Below are positions 5,046 through 11,375 of a DNA stretch of 11,375 bases, piece by piece (the stretch's first letter is position 1; each line of letters begins with the position of its first letter). This DNA comes from a bacterium (lineage in GTDB: Bacteria; JAMCPX01). A model generated the notes under the pieces. It made no database searches, had not been told where the DNA came from, and saw nothing but the letters and a program-made list of their open reading frames with translations. The translations under genes and the position numbers were made by a program. The stretch is from contig JAJYLM010000063.1 in assembly GCA_021787655.1 (NCBI GenBank), positions 1 through 11,375 of the forward strand, given 5' to 3'.

Positions 5046-7289
5046 TTACGGCGGTCTAACACTTACAAGCCTTTTGAAGGCCGGCATATGCTTAAGAGAA
5101 TCAAAGGATGGCTCTTCGCGTGCGGACATCCTAAGCTCGGGCTTTTTCTCCACGGCCTTCTGAAGGCTTAGCAATGCCTGCTCTTTTTTGCCTTCAAGGG
5201 CGAGCCCGACTGCATGATCGTACCATACGATCGGGTTGTCCGGGTTGATCTTCTTTGCTTTCTCGAAATAGGTGTCCCCGGTATTAAAATCCTTCTGATA
5301 ATAGTAGGTCATCGCTATGTTCAGCCACCCTCCATGGAACAAAGGGTCGAGCTTTACACATTTCTTGTAATTGTTGAGAGCGGCCTTGTAGTCGCCTTTC
5401 AGAAACATTGCATTCCCGATATTATAGTAGGCGTCTTTGTCCTCGGGGTTATACTTAAGCTGGAGTTGTGCGATCTTTACCATACCGTTATAGTTGTTCA
5501 ACCGTACATCGCAGGTCACGGCCTGATTGCCGATCTCTCCTACGAGCGGGGGCAGGAAGTACAGAGCCCTTGCAAAATCGGGTGCTGCTTTTGCACAATT
5601 GTTAAGCGCGAAGTACGCCCCGCCCCTGAGCCGGTACGCCAGGCCGAAATACGGGCTCAGCTTCAAGGATTGGTTCAGGTCCGATATGGTTTGCTGAAGT
5701 TCTCCCATATTAAAGAGTACGATGGCCCTGTGGAAATAATATACGTACTCAGAAGGGTTCAACTGTATTGCCTTAGTAAACTCTCCATAAGCGGCGGTAA
5801 AATCCCGTTTATTGCGGTATGCTATGCCATCCTTAATATGATTTTCGGCAATGCTATGAGTAAAGGATGTTATACTGAAAAAAGACCCTATAGAGATCAT
5901 CAGGAGTATGATTGAATAAAAGAAGGCTTTTCCTCTGAAAGTTTGAGGAAAACGCAGTGACTTAATCTTTGAAGGATTATTAGATTTATTCCTGCTTACA
6001 GCCCCTGCCAGAAACCAGAAATAAAGAAATGTAGTGGGAATTTGGAAAGGAAATGAAATAAAGGCAGAGGAAAGCGTAGACACAATTCCGCCCAATAAGC
6101 CGAAATCCGACCAGGTTGCCGGTGGATGCTTGATGTTATCCAGACCAGTCCGAAGCAACGAATAAACCAGCCAACCGAACATGATAAGTCCGATTAATCC
6201 CTGCTCGCCGGCAATTTGAAGGTACTCATTAAATGCTTCAGAGGGAATCATATACGTCTTTACAATTATTTTTTGCAAGTAAGAGGAAAGAAAAGCCTGG
6301 ATTCCAAGCTCACCGTTATGGAAGCCGATACCCATGAAAGGATGATGTACAAACAGCGCGAAATAGCTTTGCCATATTGCTACAATCATTTTCAATGGAT
6401 GCTCAGGAATTGTTCCCCATGAAAGATCGTTATGCAAGATGATAAAGGATACGCCTGCAAGCACGATGAGCGCTACAGTAACCCGGCTTTTAAATCCGAT
6501 GACGCTTTTATTGTATTGAGATAAAATAAAAATTAAGGATAAAGAGACAAGAAGACCGATCCATCCGGCAACGGATTTGCAAATGATAAAATACAGAAGA
6601 ATTGTCAAAAGACCGATTGACGTTAATGAAAATGCTGCAATCAAAGGTACAGTTTTCCTTATGGATTGTGTTGTTTCTCCGGCATTTGCATAATCACGGA
6701 TAAAATTACAAAAACCAAGGATACTTATTGGCAATATCTGTGCTAAATAGAGAGCAGAAAAGCCAGTCAGCCCCATCGTTGATGACGAATTCTGACGTCC
6801 GTATATGTCAAACGGTGCGGCGATGATATTGAAATATTGAAGGAGGCCATAGAGTGCGACTGCAAAAGAAGGAAGAAAAAAAAGCCAGAATATACTTTTC
6901 TTATGAAAAGGTTCAGCGGATATAATTAAAAAATACAGTAGAAGACCCGGGAACCATCGGACAAGTCCGTCTAAGGTCATCTTATAGTTAGGAGCGATGA
7001 GTGCCGAAATAAGCGAAAGAACCATAAAGCCCATCACTGGGATCACGGTTGATGAAGAAAAACTGATCGATTTCTGTACAACTAATTTTGCGGCAATAAC
7101 TATAATCCCTAAAGTTAAGAGCCCCATAGCAACCGAGATCTTAATCCAAATAAATTCGTTTTTCATGACGGCCAGCGGCGTTACAAAAAGTATAATCCCA
7201 ATAATGGATTTGATTGCAAAATCGGAATAGTCCTGCAACGAAGTGTATCTTGTAAAGGTTTTCGTTTGTTCGGGATTGTTGTCAAGCAT
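5046..7289 (-). CDS. O-antigen ligase/polymerase-like membrane protein fused to TPR repeats
   Basis: This 747-residue protein has about ten to twelve membrane segments in residues 25-480 and a TPR domain from about 481 to 725. Between late segments lies the large loop of the Wzy_C/O-antigen ligase family (about 296-352) with HHPFMGIGFHNGE followed by NEYLQIAGEQGLIG (354-367); these enzymes transfer or polymerise lipid-linked glycans on the outer face of the inner membrane. The C-terminal part holds about seven TPR units, for example AYYNIGNAMFLKGDYKAALN and VWYDHAVGLALEGKKEQALL, and ends in the cap-like FDSLKHMPAFKRL. Such fusions are known in bacteria and the TPR part probably faces the periplasm and binds a partner or glycan acceptor. 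It starts 15 bp after paralogue C and is followed by B and A. Its ribosome site is weak (AGG about 9 nt upstream), so it may depend on coupling to C. Whether it acts as ligase, polymerase or protein glycosyltransferase cannot be decided. Confidence 0.88.
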   Translation of the reverse strand: MLDNNPEQTKTFTRYTSLQDYSDFAIKSIIGIILFVTPLAVMKNEFIWIKISVAMGLLTLGIIVIAAKLVVQKSISFSSSTVIPVMGFMVLSLISALIAPNYKMTLDGLVRWFPGLLLYFLIISAEPFHKKSIFWLFFLPSFAVALYGLLQYFNIIAAPFDIYGRQNSSSTMGLTGFSALYLAQILPISILGFCNFIRDYANAGETTQSIRKTVPLIAAFSLTSIGLLTILLYFIICKSVAGWIGLLVSLSLIFILSQYNKSVIGFKSRVTVALIVLAGVSFIILHNDLSWGTIPEHPLKMIVAIWQSYFALFVHHPFMGIGFHNGELGIQAFLSSYLQKIIVKTYMIPSEAFNEYLQIAGEQGLIGLIMFGWLVYSLLRTGLDNIKHPPATWSDFGLLGGIVSTLSSAFISFPFQIPTTFLYFWFLAGAVSRNKSNNPSKIKSLRFPQTFRGKAFFYSIILLMISIGSFFSITSFTHSIAENHIKDGIAYRNKRDFTAAYGEFTKAIQLNPSEYVYYFHRAIVLFNMGELQQTISDLNQSLKLSPYFGLAYRLRGGAYFALNNCAKAAPDFARALYFLPPLVGEIGNQAVTCDVRLNNYNGMVKIAQLQLKYNPEDKDAYYNIGNAMFLKGDYKAALNNYKKCVKLDPLFHGGWLNIAMTYYYQKDFNTGDTYFEKAKKINPDNPIVWYDHAVGLALEGKKEQALLSLQKAVEKKPELRMSAREEPSFDSLKHMPAFKRLVSVRPP

Positions 7290-7304
7290 AGCAGTGCCTA
7301 AGCA

Positions 7305-7862
7305 CTATTCGCCCGTGAACTCCTGCCGGATGTCTTTTGAGGCGAGCCTCTTGATGATCCATGCGAAAAGTGCGCATACACCGAGTACAATGATCCACAG
7401 GACGATTCTGAACACGGCAAAGGTGTGCTGCAGGTCTGCTGTGGTCTGCATGTGCGAGCCGGACATCATTCTTTCCATGAATACGCTCTGATAAACCGTT
7501 TGGCTCAATGTCCAGAGTATACCTGCTGCCAACATGCCCATGAACACTATTCTCGCCCAATTCCTGCGATAGAACAATCCAATCGATGCGGCGAGCATGA
7601 TAACAGCGATCAAGAGGAAAACGATAACGACAATCTGGATATGCTGCATGATAAATCTCATGACCGAGGGTATGTTTTTGAGTGCTTCGGGATCGCGCAC
7701 CATTGATTGCACATCTTTGAATGTTCCGGTGCTCAATAAGATACTATCGAATATCCCGATCACCGTCTGAAACCCGGTAAGGATAATAAACACCCACGCA
7801 ACGACGGTGACGAACGTGGACCTTGGGTTCAGCGTCCGGGATGTGCTTTCTGTTGAATTCAT
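7305..7862 (-). CDS. Four-helix integral membrane protein, paralogue C
   Basis: This 185-residue protein has four predicted membrane segments: about 17-42 (FVTVVAWVFIILTGFQTVIG), 75-95, 103-122 and 146-170. Shared family features are RDPEALK in the first loop, SIGLFYRRNWARI, and the tail FAWIIKRLASKDIRQEF. I place the start at 7862 because MNSTESTSRTLNPRS aligns with the N-termini of A and B. The frame stays open to an ATG at 7928, but those 22 extra residues have no counterpart in the paralogues. The ribosome site is weak (GAAAG). It is the first gene of the cluster, with a promoter-like sequence upstream, and its stop codon lies 15 bp before the ligase-TPR start, which suggests coupled translation. 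Function is unknown; its place beside the ligase suggests a role in envelope glycan assembly. Confidence 0.84.
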   Translation of the reverse strand: MNSTESTSRTLNPRSTFVTVVAWVFIILTGFQTVIGIFDSILLSTGTFKDVQSMVRDPEALKNIPSVMRFIMQHIQIVVIVFLLIAVIMLAASIGLFYRRNWARIVFMGMLAAGILWTLSQTVYQSVFMERMMSGSHMQTTADLQHTFAVFRIVLWIIVLGVCALFAWIIKRLASKDIRQEFTGE

Positions 7863-7945
7863 GCTTTCAGTATTTTCAGAGCGTTCATAAAAAAATCTAT
7901 GTCTCCCGTAAGTCTCGCGTGTCCGCAATAAATAACCGCTGAAAG

Positions 7946-7972
7946 TCTATAATCTTTTATACGTTAAGTCAA
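7946..7972 (-). promoter_or_regulatory. Putative sigma-70 promoter of the paralogue C/ligase cluster
   Basis: The minus strand has TTGACT (7967-7972) and TATAGA (7946-7951) separated by 15 bp; shifting the -35 to TTTGAC gives 16. The spacing is short, but this is the best promoter in the 222-bp gap 7863-8084. The predicted leader is about 75 nt. The first bases, TTGACTTAACGT, closely resemble those of the four-helix-gene promoter (TTGACTTAAACGT). Confidence 0.4.
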
Positions 7973-8059
7973 ACCCGCGAAACAACCGGCAAAGACCTGA
8001 CCATGAGTGCACAGTCCGTCGAAAATATCACGCTAAAAAGATGTTACGGCGCTCTACAA

Positions 8060-8073
8060 CCTGTCTGGACAGG
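8060..8073. repeat. 14-bp palindrome just after the acyl-CoA synthetase gene
   Basis: CCTGTC-TG-GACAGG lies 12 bp past the synthetase stop codon. It has a 2-nt centre, too tight for an RNA loop without opening a base pair, and no T-run follows, so it is not a convincing terminator. A protein-binding site is possible. Confidence 0.3.
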
Positions 8074-8084
8074 GAGAATGATTA

Positions 8085-9938
8085 CTACTGTTCCAGCAAG
8101 GTGAGGCGTCCGTTTTTGGCGAATTCCGACTTGATCGCCTTGAAGTCGCCGTTGGTCAGCTTGCGGTAGGCCGTGTCTCCGCGCTGTCTGAAATAAACCT
8201 CCATGTCCGGATACTTCTCGATATTGAAGTGTGCCTGCTTGAACGGACGGACCATAATCTTCTGTGTATCGGTCAGGCTGAAGGCCTTGATGATGCGGAC
8301 GTAGTCCGGGAACCACTTCGGGTCCATACCGCCTTTTTCCTGCTGCTGCGTGAACCATTCGAACGCCTGTTTCGGGTCGAATGCAGCGCCGTCCTTCATC
8401 TGGATCGTCACCATCACCTTTTCATCAGACACCTCGCACGGTACTCCATAGGCGATCGCCAGCCTGCCTTCCGGCAATCTGGCAGCAAAATCAACCACGT
8501 TCTCTGCAGAGAAGTTCTCACCGTCCTTGCGGATCCAGTCGTCGGTACGGCCGTTGAAATAAAGGTAGCGCTGTCCCTTGATAAGGCGGATGTGACCGAG
8601 GTCGCCGGAATGGTAGTATCCGTTGCGGAATTTCTTGCCGGTTGCATCTGCGTTGTCAAAGTAACCGTCAAACCGCAAGGTCCCGCCCTTGAGTCTTTTC
8701 GTGATCTCGCCGACCGCTTCGTAATAATTCAGCAGACGCCCGTTTTCATCGACTGTACCCGGCGGGCAGACGTGCCCCTCCTCATTGAGGATAACAACAG
8801 AATCCGGCACCTTGCCAACACTGTCGACCGGGTCGCCGGGCCTGTTTGCCGTGGTAATGACCGCTTCGGTCGAGCCATAGACCTCGTAGATGTGATCCAT
8901 GCCCAGGTACCGCGTCAGCTTGATTCGGTCGACCGACGGTGCACCGTTGCCGTATGCTTTTCTGAACCGGTTTTTCGGGTTGTGTGCAAGGGCCTTTTCA
9001 ACAGCTTCCCCGCTGCCGTACTTCTTCTCCAGTGCCGTCAGTATATAATGGAAGGGCTGGCCCACATAGTTCATGTAGGTCACGCCGTACTTCAGGATGT
9101 CGTCCTCGAATGCACTTGCACTGAAACGACGCTTCAGCACGAAGCCCGATCCCCCGAGCAAAGCCGGAAGTATGCCGATGTACCACGCATTGGAGTGGAA
9201 CAGGGGCATGCAGATGTACCCGAGGTCTTTGCGTCCCAGGTGCACGGCTGATTGTACCACCCACCCGGCGCCTATCATCTTGAGGTGCGATATGGGTACG
9301 CCCTTCGGCATGCCGGTAGTGCCCGAGGTATAGATGACGAGGACCGGAGCAGTGTTGTCCATCGGCGGACGGTTGCGTGCCGGAGCAGCGTTCTGTGCTT
9401 CATCGAGTGCTTCGTCGAGGCTCGAAAAGCCCCTGTGTGCCGCTTCCCCTGCACCGCCTGCCATGAAAATGTCCCTGCCGGTCAATGGCTGGATCTCCGG
9501 GATGACTGCGGTAATTTCGCCCGCAGCCTGGGCATTGGTGATCAGCAGGGAGAGGCCGGCCTGGTTTATGACGTTGGACAGCGTTCTTCCCTTAAACCCG
9601 GTGTTCACGGCGAACAGGACACAATTGCTCAAACCTGCGCCGAATGCCGCGAACAAAAAGTCCGGCGTGTTCTCCTGGTAGATGCCGACCGTCATCCGGT
9701 CTTTTTCCCTGAGCCTGCCGCTGCGGATGAGCGCTTCCCGGTGGTACAGAAAAAAGCGGGCATAGCGCAGGGACGCTGCGTAGACCTGCCGGTAGGTGTA
9801 CGTTGTATCTTCGAACACGACAAAGGGACGCCGTCCACGCGGCAGCCAGTGCATGGTCAGCTTCAGCATGGTGCTGAAGTTGACGAACCAGAATACTCTC
9901 CGGATCAGCGTTTTCAGATCGAATGTCGTTTGAGCCAT
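8085..9938 (-). CDS. AMP-forming acyl-CoA synthetase (long/very-long-chain fatty acid type)
   Basis: This 617-residue ANL-superfamily enzyme would activate a carboxylic acid with ATP to an acyl-adenylate and then the CoA thioester. Visible motifs are the P-loop-like YTSGTTGMPKG (203-213), the acyl/AMP motif YGSTEA (354-359), HSGDLG (443-448) and GRTDDWIRKDGENFSAENV (463-481). A candidate catalytic lysine is K560 in TDTQKIMVRPFK, at the position of the TGTFK lysine of the fatty-acid transport/very-long-chain group. The length fits that group. No signal peptide is seen; a hydrophobic stretch near residues 95-112 may associate with the membrane. The start at 9938 has AAGGA 9 nt upstream. It follows the thioesterase gene by 73 bp, probably in one transcript. 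Chain length and substrate (fatty, sterol-like or aromatic acid) cannot be read from the sequence. Confidence 0.92.
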   Translation of the reverse strand: MAQTTFDLKTLIRRVFWFVNFSTMLKLTMHWLPRGRRPFVVFEDTTYTYRQVYAASLRYARFFLYHREALIRSGRLREKDRMTVGIYQENTPDFLFAAFGAGLSNCVLFAVNTGFKGRTLSNVINQAGLSLLITNAQAAGEITAVIPEIQPLTGRDIFMAGGAGEAAHRGFSSLDEALDEAQNAAPARNRPPMDNTAPVLVIYTSGTTGMPKGVPISHLKMIGAGWVVQSAVHLGRKDLGYICMPLFHSNAWYIGILPALLGGSGFVLKRRFSASAFEDDILKYGVTYMNYVGQPFHYILTALEKKYGSGEAVEKALAHNPKNRFRKAYGNGAPSVDRIKLTRYLGMDHIYEVYGSTEAVITTANRPGDPVDSVGKVPDSVVILNEEGHVCPPGTVDENGRLLNYYEAVGEITKRLKGGTLRFDGYFDNADATGKKFRNGYYHSGDLGHIRLIKGQRYLYFNGRTDDWIRKDGENFSAENVVDFAARLPEGRLAIAYGVPCEVSDEKVMVTIQMKDGAAFDPKQAFEWFTQQQEKGGMDPKWFPDYVRIIKAFSLTDTQKIMVRPFKQAHFNIEKYPDMEVYFRQRGDTAYRKLTNGDFKAIKSEFAKNGRLTLLEQ

Positions 9939-10011
9939 TGAATTATGTCCTTTTCAACTATTTATGATAGTTCTTCCTGCTTGTATACAAATTCGGCCGG
10001 TCATTGAACAG

Positions 10012-10839
10012 TCATTCCTTGAAGTAAACGATCTGACTCGATGTCGCGAGCAATTCCCGGTCCTGCGACCAAACCTCAGCGGTCTGGTCAAAATAGTTGT
10101 CGTGAAACCGGTTGGCACGTGCTGAGCCCAAAACCGGCTTATCGCCAAGGGCCAAAAATTCCCCGGTACTGACGTGGAAATAAATGCTCAGCGATACTGT
10201 GCCCGCAGGCACGAATTGGTTGCGCCTGATATAGATCCGCGGAAAGAACGTGTCGCAGATCGCTGCCAGCGACAAAAAATCCAGGGGCCTGCGCGGCTCA
10301 TCGCAGATCCATTGGAGACTGACAGCACGGGTAAACGCTTCCTCGTGTTCTATGGTCAACGACGGGGGGATGCCTCCCTGCAGAACACGAATGTCGTATT
10401 GGCGAACCCATGCAGGAAAATGCTCGTCCGAAATCCGTACACCGTCGTGTACAGCGGGCAGTGCAGGGTAGTGCATTTCTGTTGAAGACCACGTCATCCG
10501 TCTGTTCGCGAACACTGCCGAGGCTGTGGCCATCGTCAGGCCTTTCTGCGTAAGCCCGATGTTCCAGTGCTGGGTTGAACGGTTCGTCCTGACCGGCACT
10601 GCATCGATATCGAAGCTGCCGTCAGCAAGCGGTGCTGCAAAGTTCACCGTGAGAGCAAGGGGGTCACCCAGCCTCTCAGGGTGATCGAGCGACGCTCTGA
10701 GCATCACTGCGGCAATGATGCCGCCAAACGGGCCGACCATGTTGGCATAGCCCGCAGCCGTGTGTCCCTGATAGCGGCCGTTGCCGCCTGTCAGGCGTGT
10801 CGCAGCATCGAACGGATGATCCTGTCCGGTCATTGTCAT
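10012..10839 (-). CDS. Double-hotdog acyl-CoA thioesterase family protein
   Basis: This 275-residue protein has the layout of TesB-like/4HBT_3 thioesterases: an N-terminal hotdog (about 20-115) with the NMVGPFGGIIAAVMLRA helix and LALTVNFAAPLADG strand, and a C-terminal hotdog (about 175-275) with PLDFLSLAAICDTFFPR, GTVSLSIYFH and LLATSSQIVYFK. D187 or D196 may be the catalytic acid by analogy with the family; I cannot assign it surely. Such enzymes hydrolyse acyl-CoA to free acid and CoA in the cytoplasm. The GGGGTGG ribosome site 6 nt before the ATG at 10839 favours it over the ATG at 10833. It is first in a pair with the acyl-CoA synthetase, 73 bp apart. The two activities oppose each other, so the pair may balance or exchange acyl groups. 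Confidence 0.86.
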   Translation of the reverse strand: MTMTGQDHPFDAATRLTGGNGRYQGHTAAGYANMVGPFGGIIAAVMLRASLDHPERLGDPLALTVNFAAPLADGSFDIDAVPVRTNRSTQHWNIGLTQKGLTMATASAVFANRRMTWSSTEMHYPALPAVHDGVRISDEHFPAWVRQYDIRVLQGGIPPSLTIEHEEAFTRAVSLQWICDEPRRPLDFLSLAAICDTFFPRIYIRRNQFVPAGTVSLSIYFHVSTGEFLALGDKPVLGSARANRFHDNYFDQTAEVWSQDRELLATSSQIVYFKE

Positions 10840-10920
10840 GGTAAGCCACCCCGTAATTTCTTATAAAGGCCGTGTTCCGGACAATGCTGGTTCAATGGAA
10901 TGCCGTCGTGTCCGTGCACC

Positions 10921-10950
10921 GTTATAATCATCAATCCGTTCATGATTCAA
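10921..10950 (-). promoter_or_regulatory. Putative sigma-70 promoter of the thioesterase/synthetase pair
   Basis: The minus strand has TTGAAT (10945-10950), an 18-bp spacer and TATAAC (10921-10926). The -10 matches 5 of 6 bases. The predicted start near 10913 gives a leader of about 74 nt before the thioesterase. Confidence 0.45.
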
Positions 10951-10987
10951 GGTTTTCACGTAGCAGGAATTTCTCCGCACCTCAGCC

Positions 10988-11016
10988 TTGAAATTTCGGC
11001 CGGTCGTCCTTATATT
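10988..11016 (+). promoter_or_regulatory. Strong sigma-70-like promoter on the plus strand, driving a putative small RNA
   Basis: TTGAAA (10988-10993), an exact 17-bp spacer and TATATT (11011-11016). It points away from the thioesterase gene and has no protein gene downstream on its strand before the terminator at 11065-11089. Confidence 0.5.
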
Positions 11017-11022
11017 CTTATC

Positions 11023-11089
11023 AGAGATCAGCCCACAACAGTACGTCTGTGGTGCTCTTCAAAAGGCGACTTCGGTCGCCCTTTTTTTT
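11023..11089 (+). ncRNA. Putative small RNA of about 67 nt
   Basis: A purine at 11023-11024 lies 7-8 nt after the -10 box of the promoter at 10988-11016. The predicted transcript folds into an upstream hairpin (AGAG..CTCT closing CCACA / TGTGG around a loop containing ACAGTACGTC), a short single-stranded TTCAAAA stretch and a terminator hairpin with a cUUCGg loop and eight U. No start codon with a ribosome site occurs in it. This layout (promoter, stem-loop, open linker, strong terminator) is what trans-acting bacterial small RNAs look like. I do not recognise a known family. It sits between two minus-strand genes, so it is not the end of a plus-strand operon visible here. Confidence 0.4.
11061..11089 (+). 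terminator. Intrinsic terminator, cUUCGg loop and eight T; may also act on the minus strand
   Basis: Plus strand: AAAA, GGCGAC (11065-11070), loop TTCG, GTCGCC (11075-11080), C, then eight T (11082-11089). On the minus strand the same stem is followed by only four T, 41 nt after the stop of the activator gene, so it could end that gene too. The stable UUCG loop and longer T-run exist only in the plus orientation. Confidence 0.85.
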
Positions 11090-11121
11090 GCCCTGTTGTC
11101 CGAATGCAGTATGCTTGTAAT

Positions 11122-11375
11122 TTATGCAGATTTGTCCGGGCGTTTCAGACCGAATTTCTTCATTCTATAGATGAGTTTGTGCCTCGGTATCTTCAGGATC
11201 TGGGCTGCGCGTGACATGTTGTTCCCGCTTTTTTCCAACGCGGACACGATCATCCGTTTTTCTGCCTCATCCATGGATTCTCCTGCAGGTGAAGACTGAT
11301 GTTCGTGCGGCACGACAGGCTCCGGCAGGTTTGCCGCAGTGTCCTGCAGCATAATCGTACCGCTGCCCTTGAAGA
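11122..11375 (-). CDS. Fis-type DNA-binding tail of a probable NtrC-family sigma-54 activator (runs off right edge)
   Basis: The frame is open from the right edge to a TAA at 11122-11124, giving the last 83 residues. A variable linker (GSGTIMLQDTAANLPEPVV..) leads into MDEAEKRMIVSALEKSGNN, then MSRAAQILKIPRHKLIYRMK and KFGLK. This is the Fis-like helix-turn-helix (HTH_8) that ends bacterial enhancer-binding proteins, with the usual 'I..AL....GN...AA..L.I.R..L.Y+MKK.GL' pattern. The AAA+ and sensor parts must lie outside the window; the internal ATG at 11352 is not a start. In this family the protein binds upstream sites and drives sigma-54 polymerase by ATP hydrolysis. It could act on the sigma-54-like promoter at 2582-2598, but nothing here links them directly. 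The terminator at 11061-11089 follows the gene. Confidence 0.82.
   Translation of the reverse strand, partial: FKGSGTIMLQDTAANLPEPVVPHEHQSSPAGESMDEAEKRMIVSALEKSGNNMSRAAQILKIPRHKLIYRMKKFGLKRPDKSA

Noticed and set aside
7863..7928. Longer form of paralogue C starting at 7928
   Set aside because: The extra 22 residues are absent from paralogues A and B, and the upstream ATG has no ribosome site.
8229..9251. 340-codon open frame on the plus strand
   Set aside because: It lies fully antisense to the acyl-CoA synthetase, whose motifs are intact; the frame is a by-product of its GC-rich codon use and has no recognisable domain.
9252..9941. 229-codon plus-strand frame
   Set aside because: Also antisense to the synthetase, without ribosome site or domain.
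10900..11214. 104-codon plus-strand frame spanning the putative small RNA
   Set aside because: It runs through the terminator hairpin and T-run and into the activator gene, has no ribosome site, and its translation is compositionally random.

Overview
The window is a Gram-negative, accessory-looking stretch in which every protein gene I can support lies on the minus strand, so it reads from right to left. Outer-membrane beta-barrels, a cytochrome c-porin fusion, an O-antigen ligase-type enzyme and the end of a sigma-54-type activator suggest a Nitrospirota or Desulfobacterota-like bacterium. That placement is inference from gene content and no marker gene is present.

Right end (11375 to about 10840): the Fis-type DNA-binding tail of a probable NtrC-family activator enters from the right and stops at 11122. 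Between it and the next gene, on the opposite strand, a well-formed sigma-70 promoter (TTGAAA, 17 bp, TATATT) is followed 66 to 73 bases later by a cUUCGg-loop hairpin with eight T. With no reading frame between them, this looks like a small RNA gene of about 67 nt.

10839 to 8085: a lipid or acyl-CoA pair, a double-hotdog thioesterase followed 73 bp later by an AMP-forming acyl-CoA synthetase, with a plausible promoter ahead of the thioesterase.

7862 to 3750: a four-gene cluster. Three paralogous four-helix membrane proteins of 185-186 residues (called C, B and A here, in transcription order) surround a 747-residue O-antigen ligase/polymerase-like membrane protein fused to about seven TPR repeats. 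Order is C, ligase-TPR, B, A. The last 49 coding bases or so of A and C are identical although the rest of the genes has diverged.

3721 to 2775: a probable fragment of a winged-helix gene end, then a four-helix-bundle protein of the 23S rRNA intervening-sequence family with a suffix domain. Its linker is encoded by a degenerate 10-bp repeat that forms an inverted repeat.

2681 to 1: an outer-membrane electron-transfer cluster. A putative sigma-54 promoter with a pair of 10-bp direct repeats exactly 20 bp apart precedes a Cyc2-like monoheme cytochrome-porin fusion. A long hairpin follows its stop codon, then come a small beta-barrel protein with a methionine-rich tail and the start of a DUF302 protein that runs off the left edge. 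The working hypothesis is that this cluster moves electrons across the outer membrane and may be under sigma-54 control.
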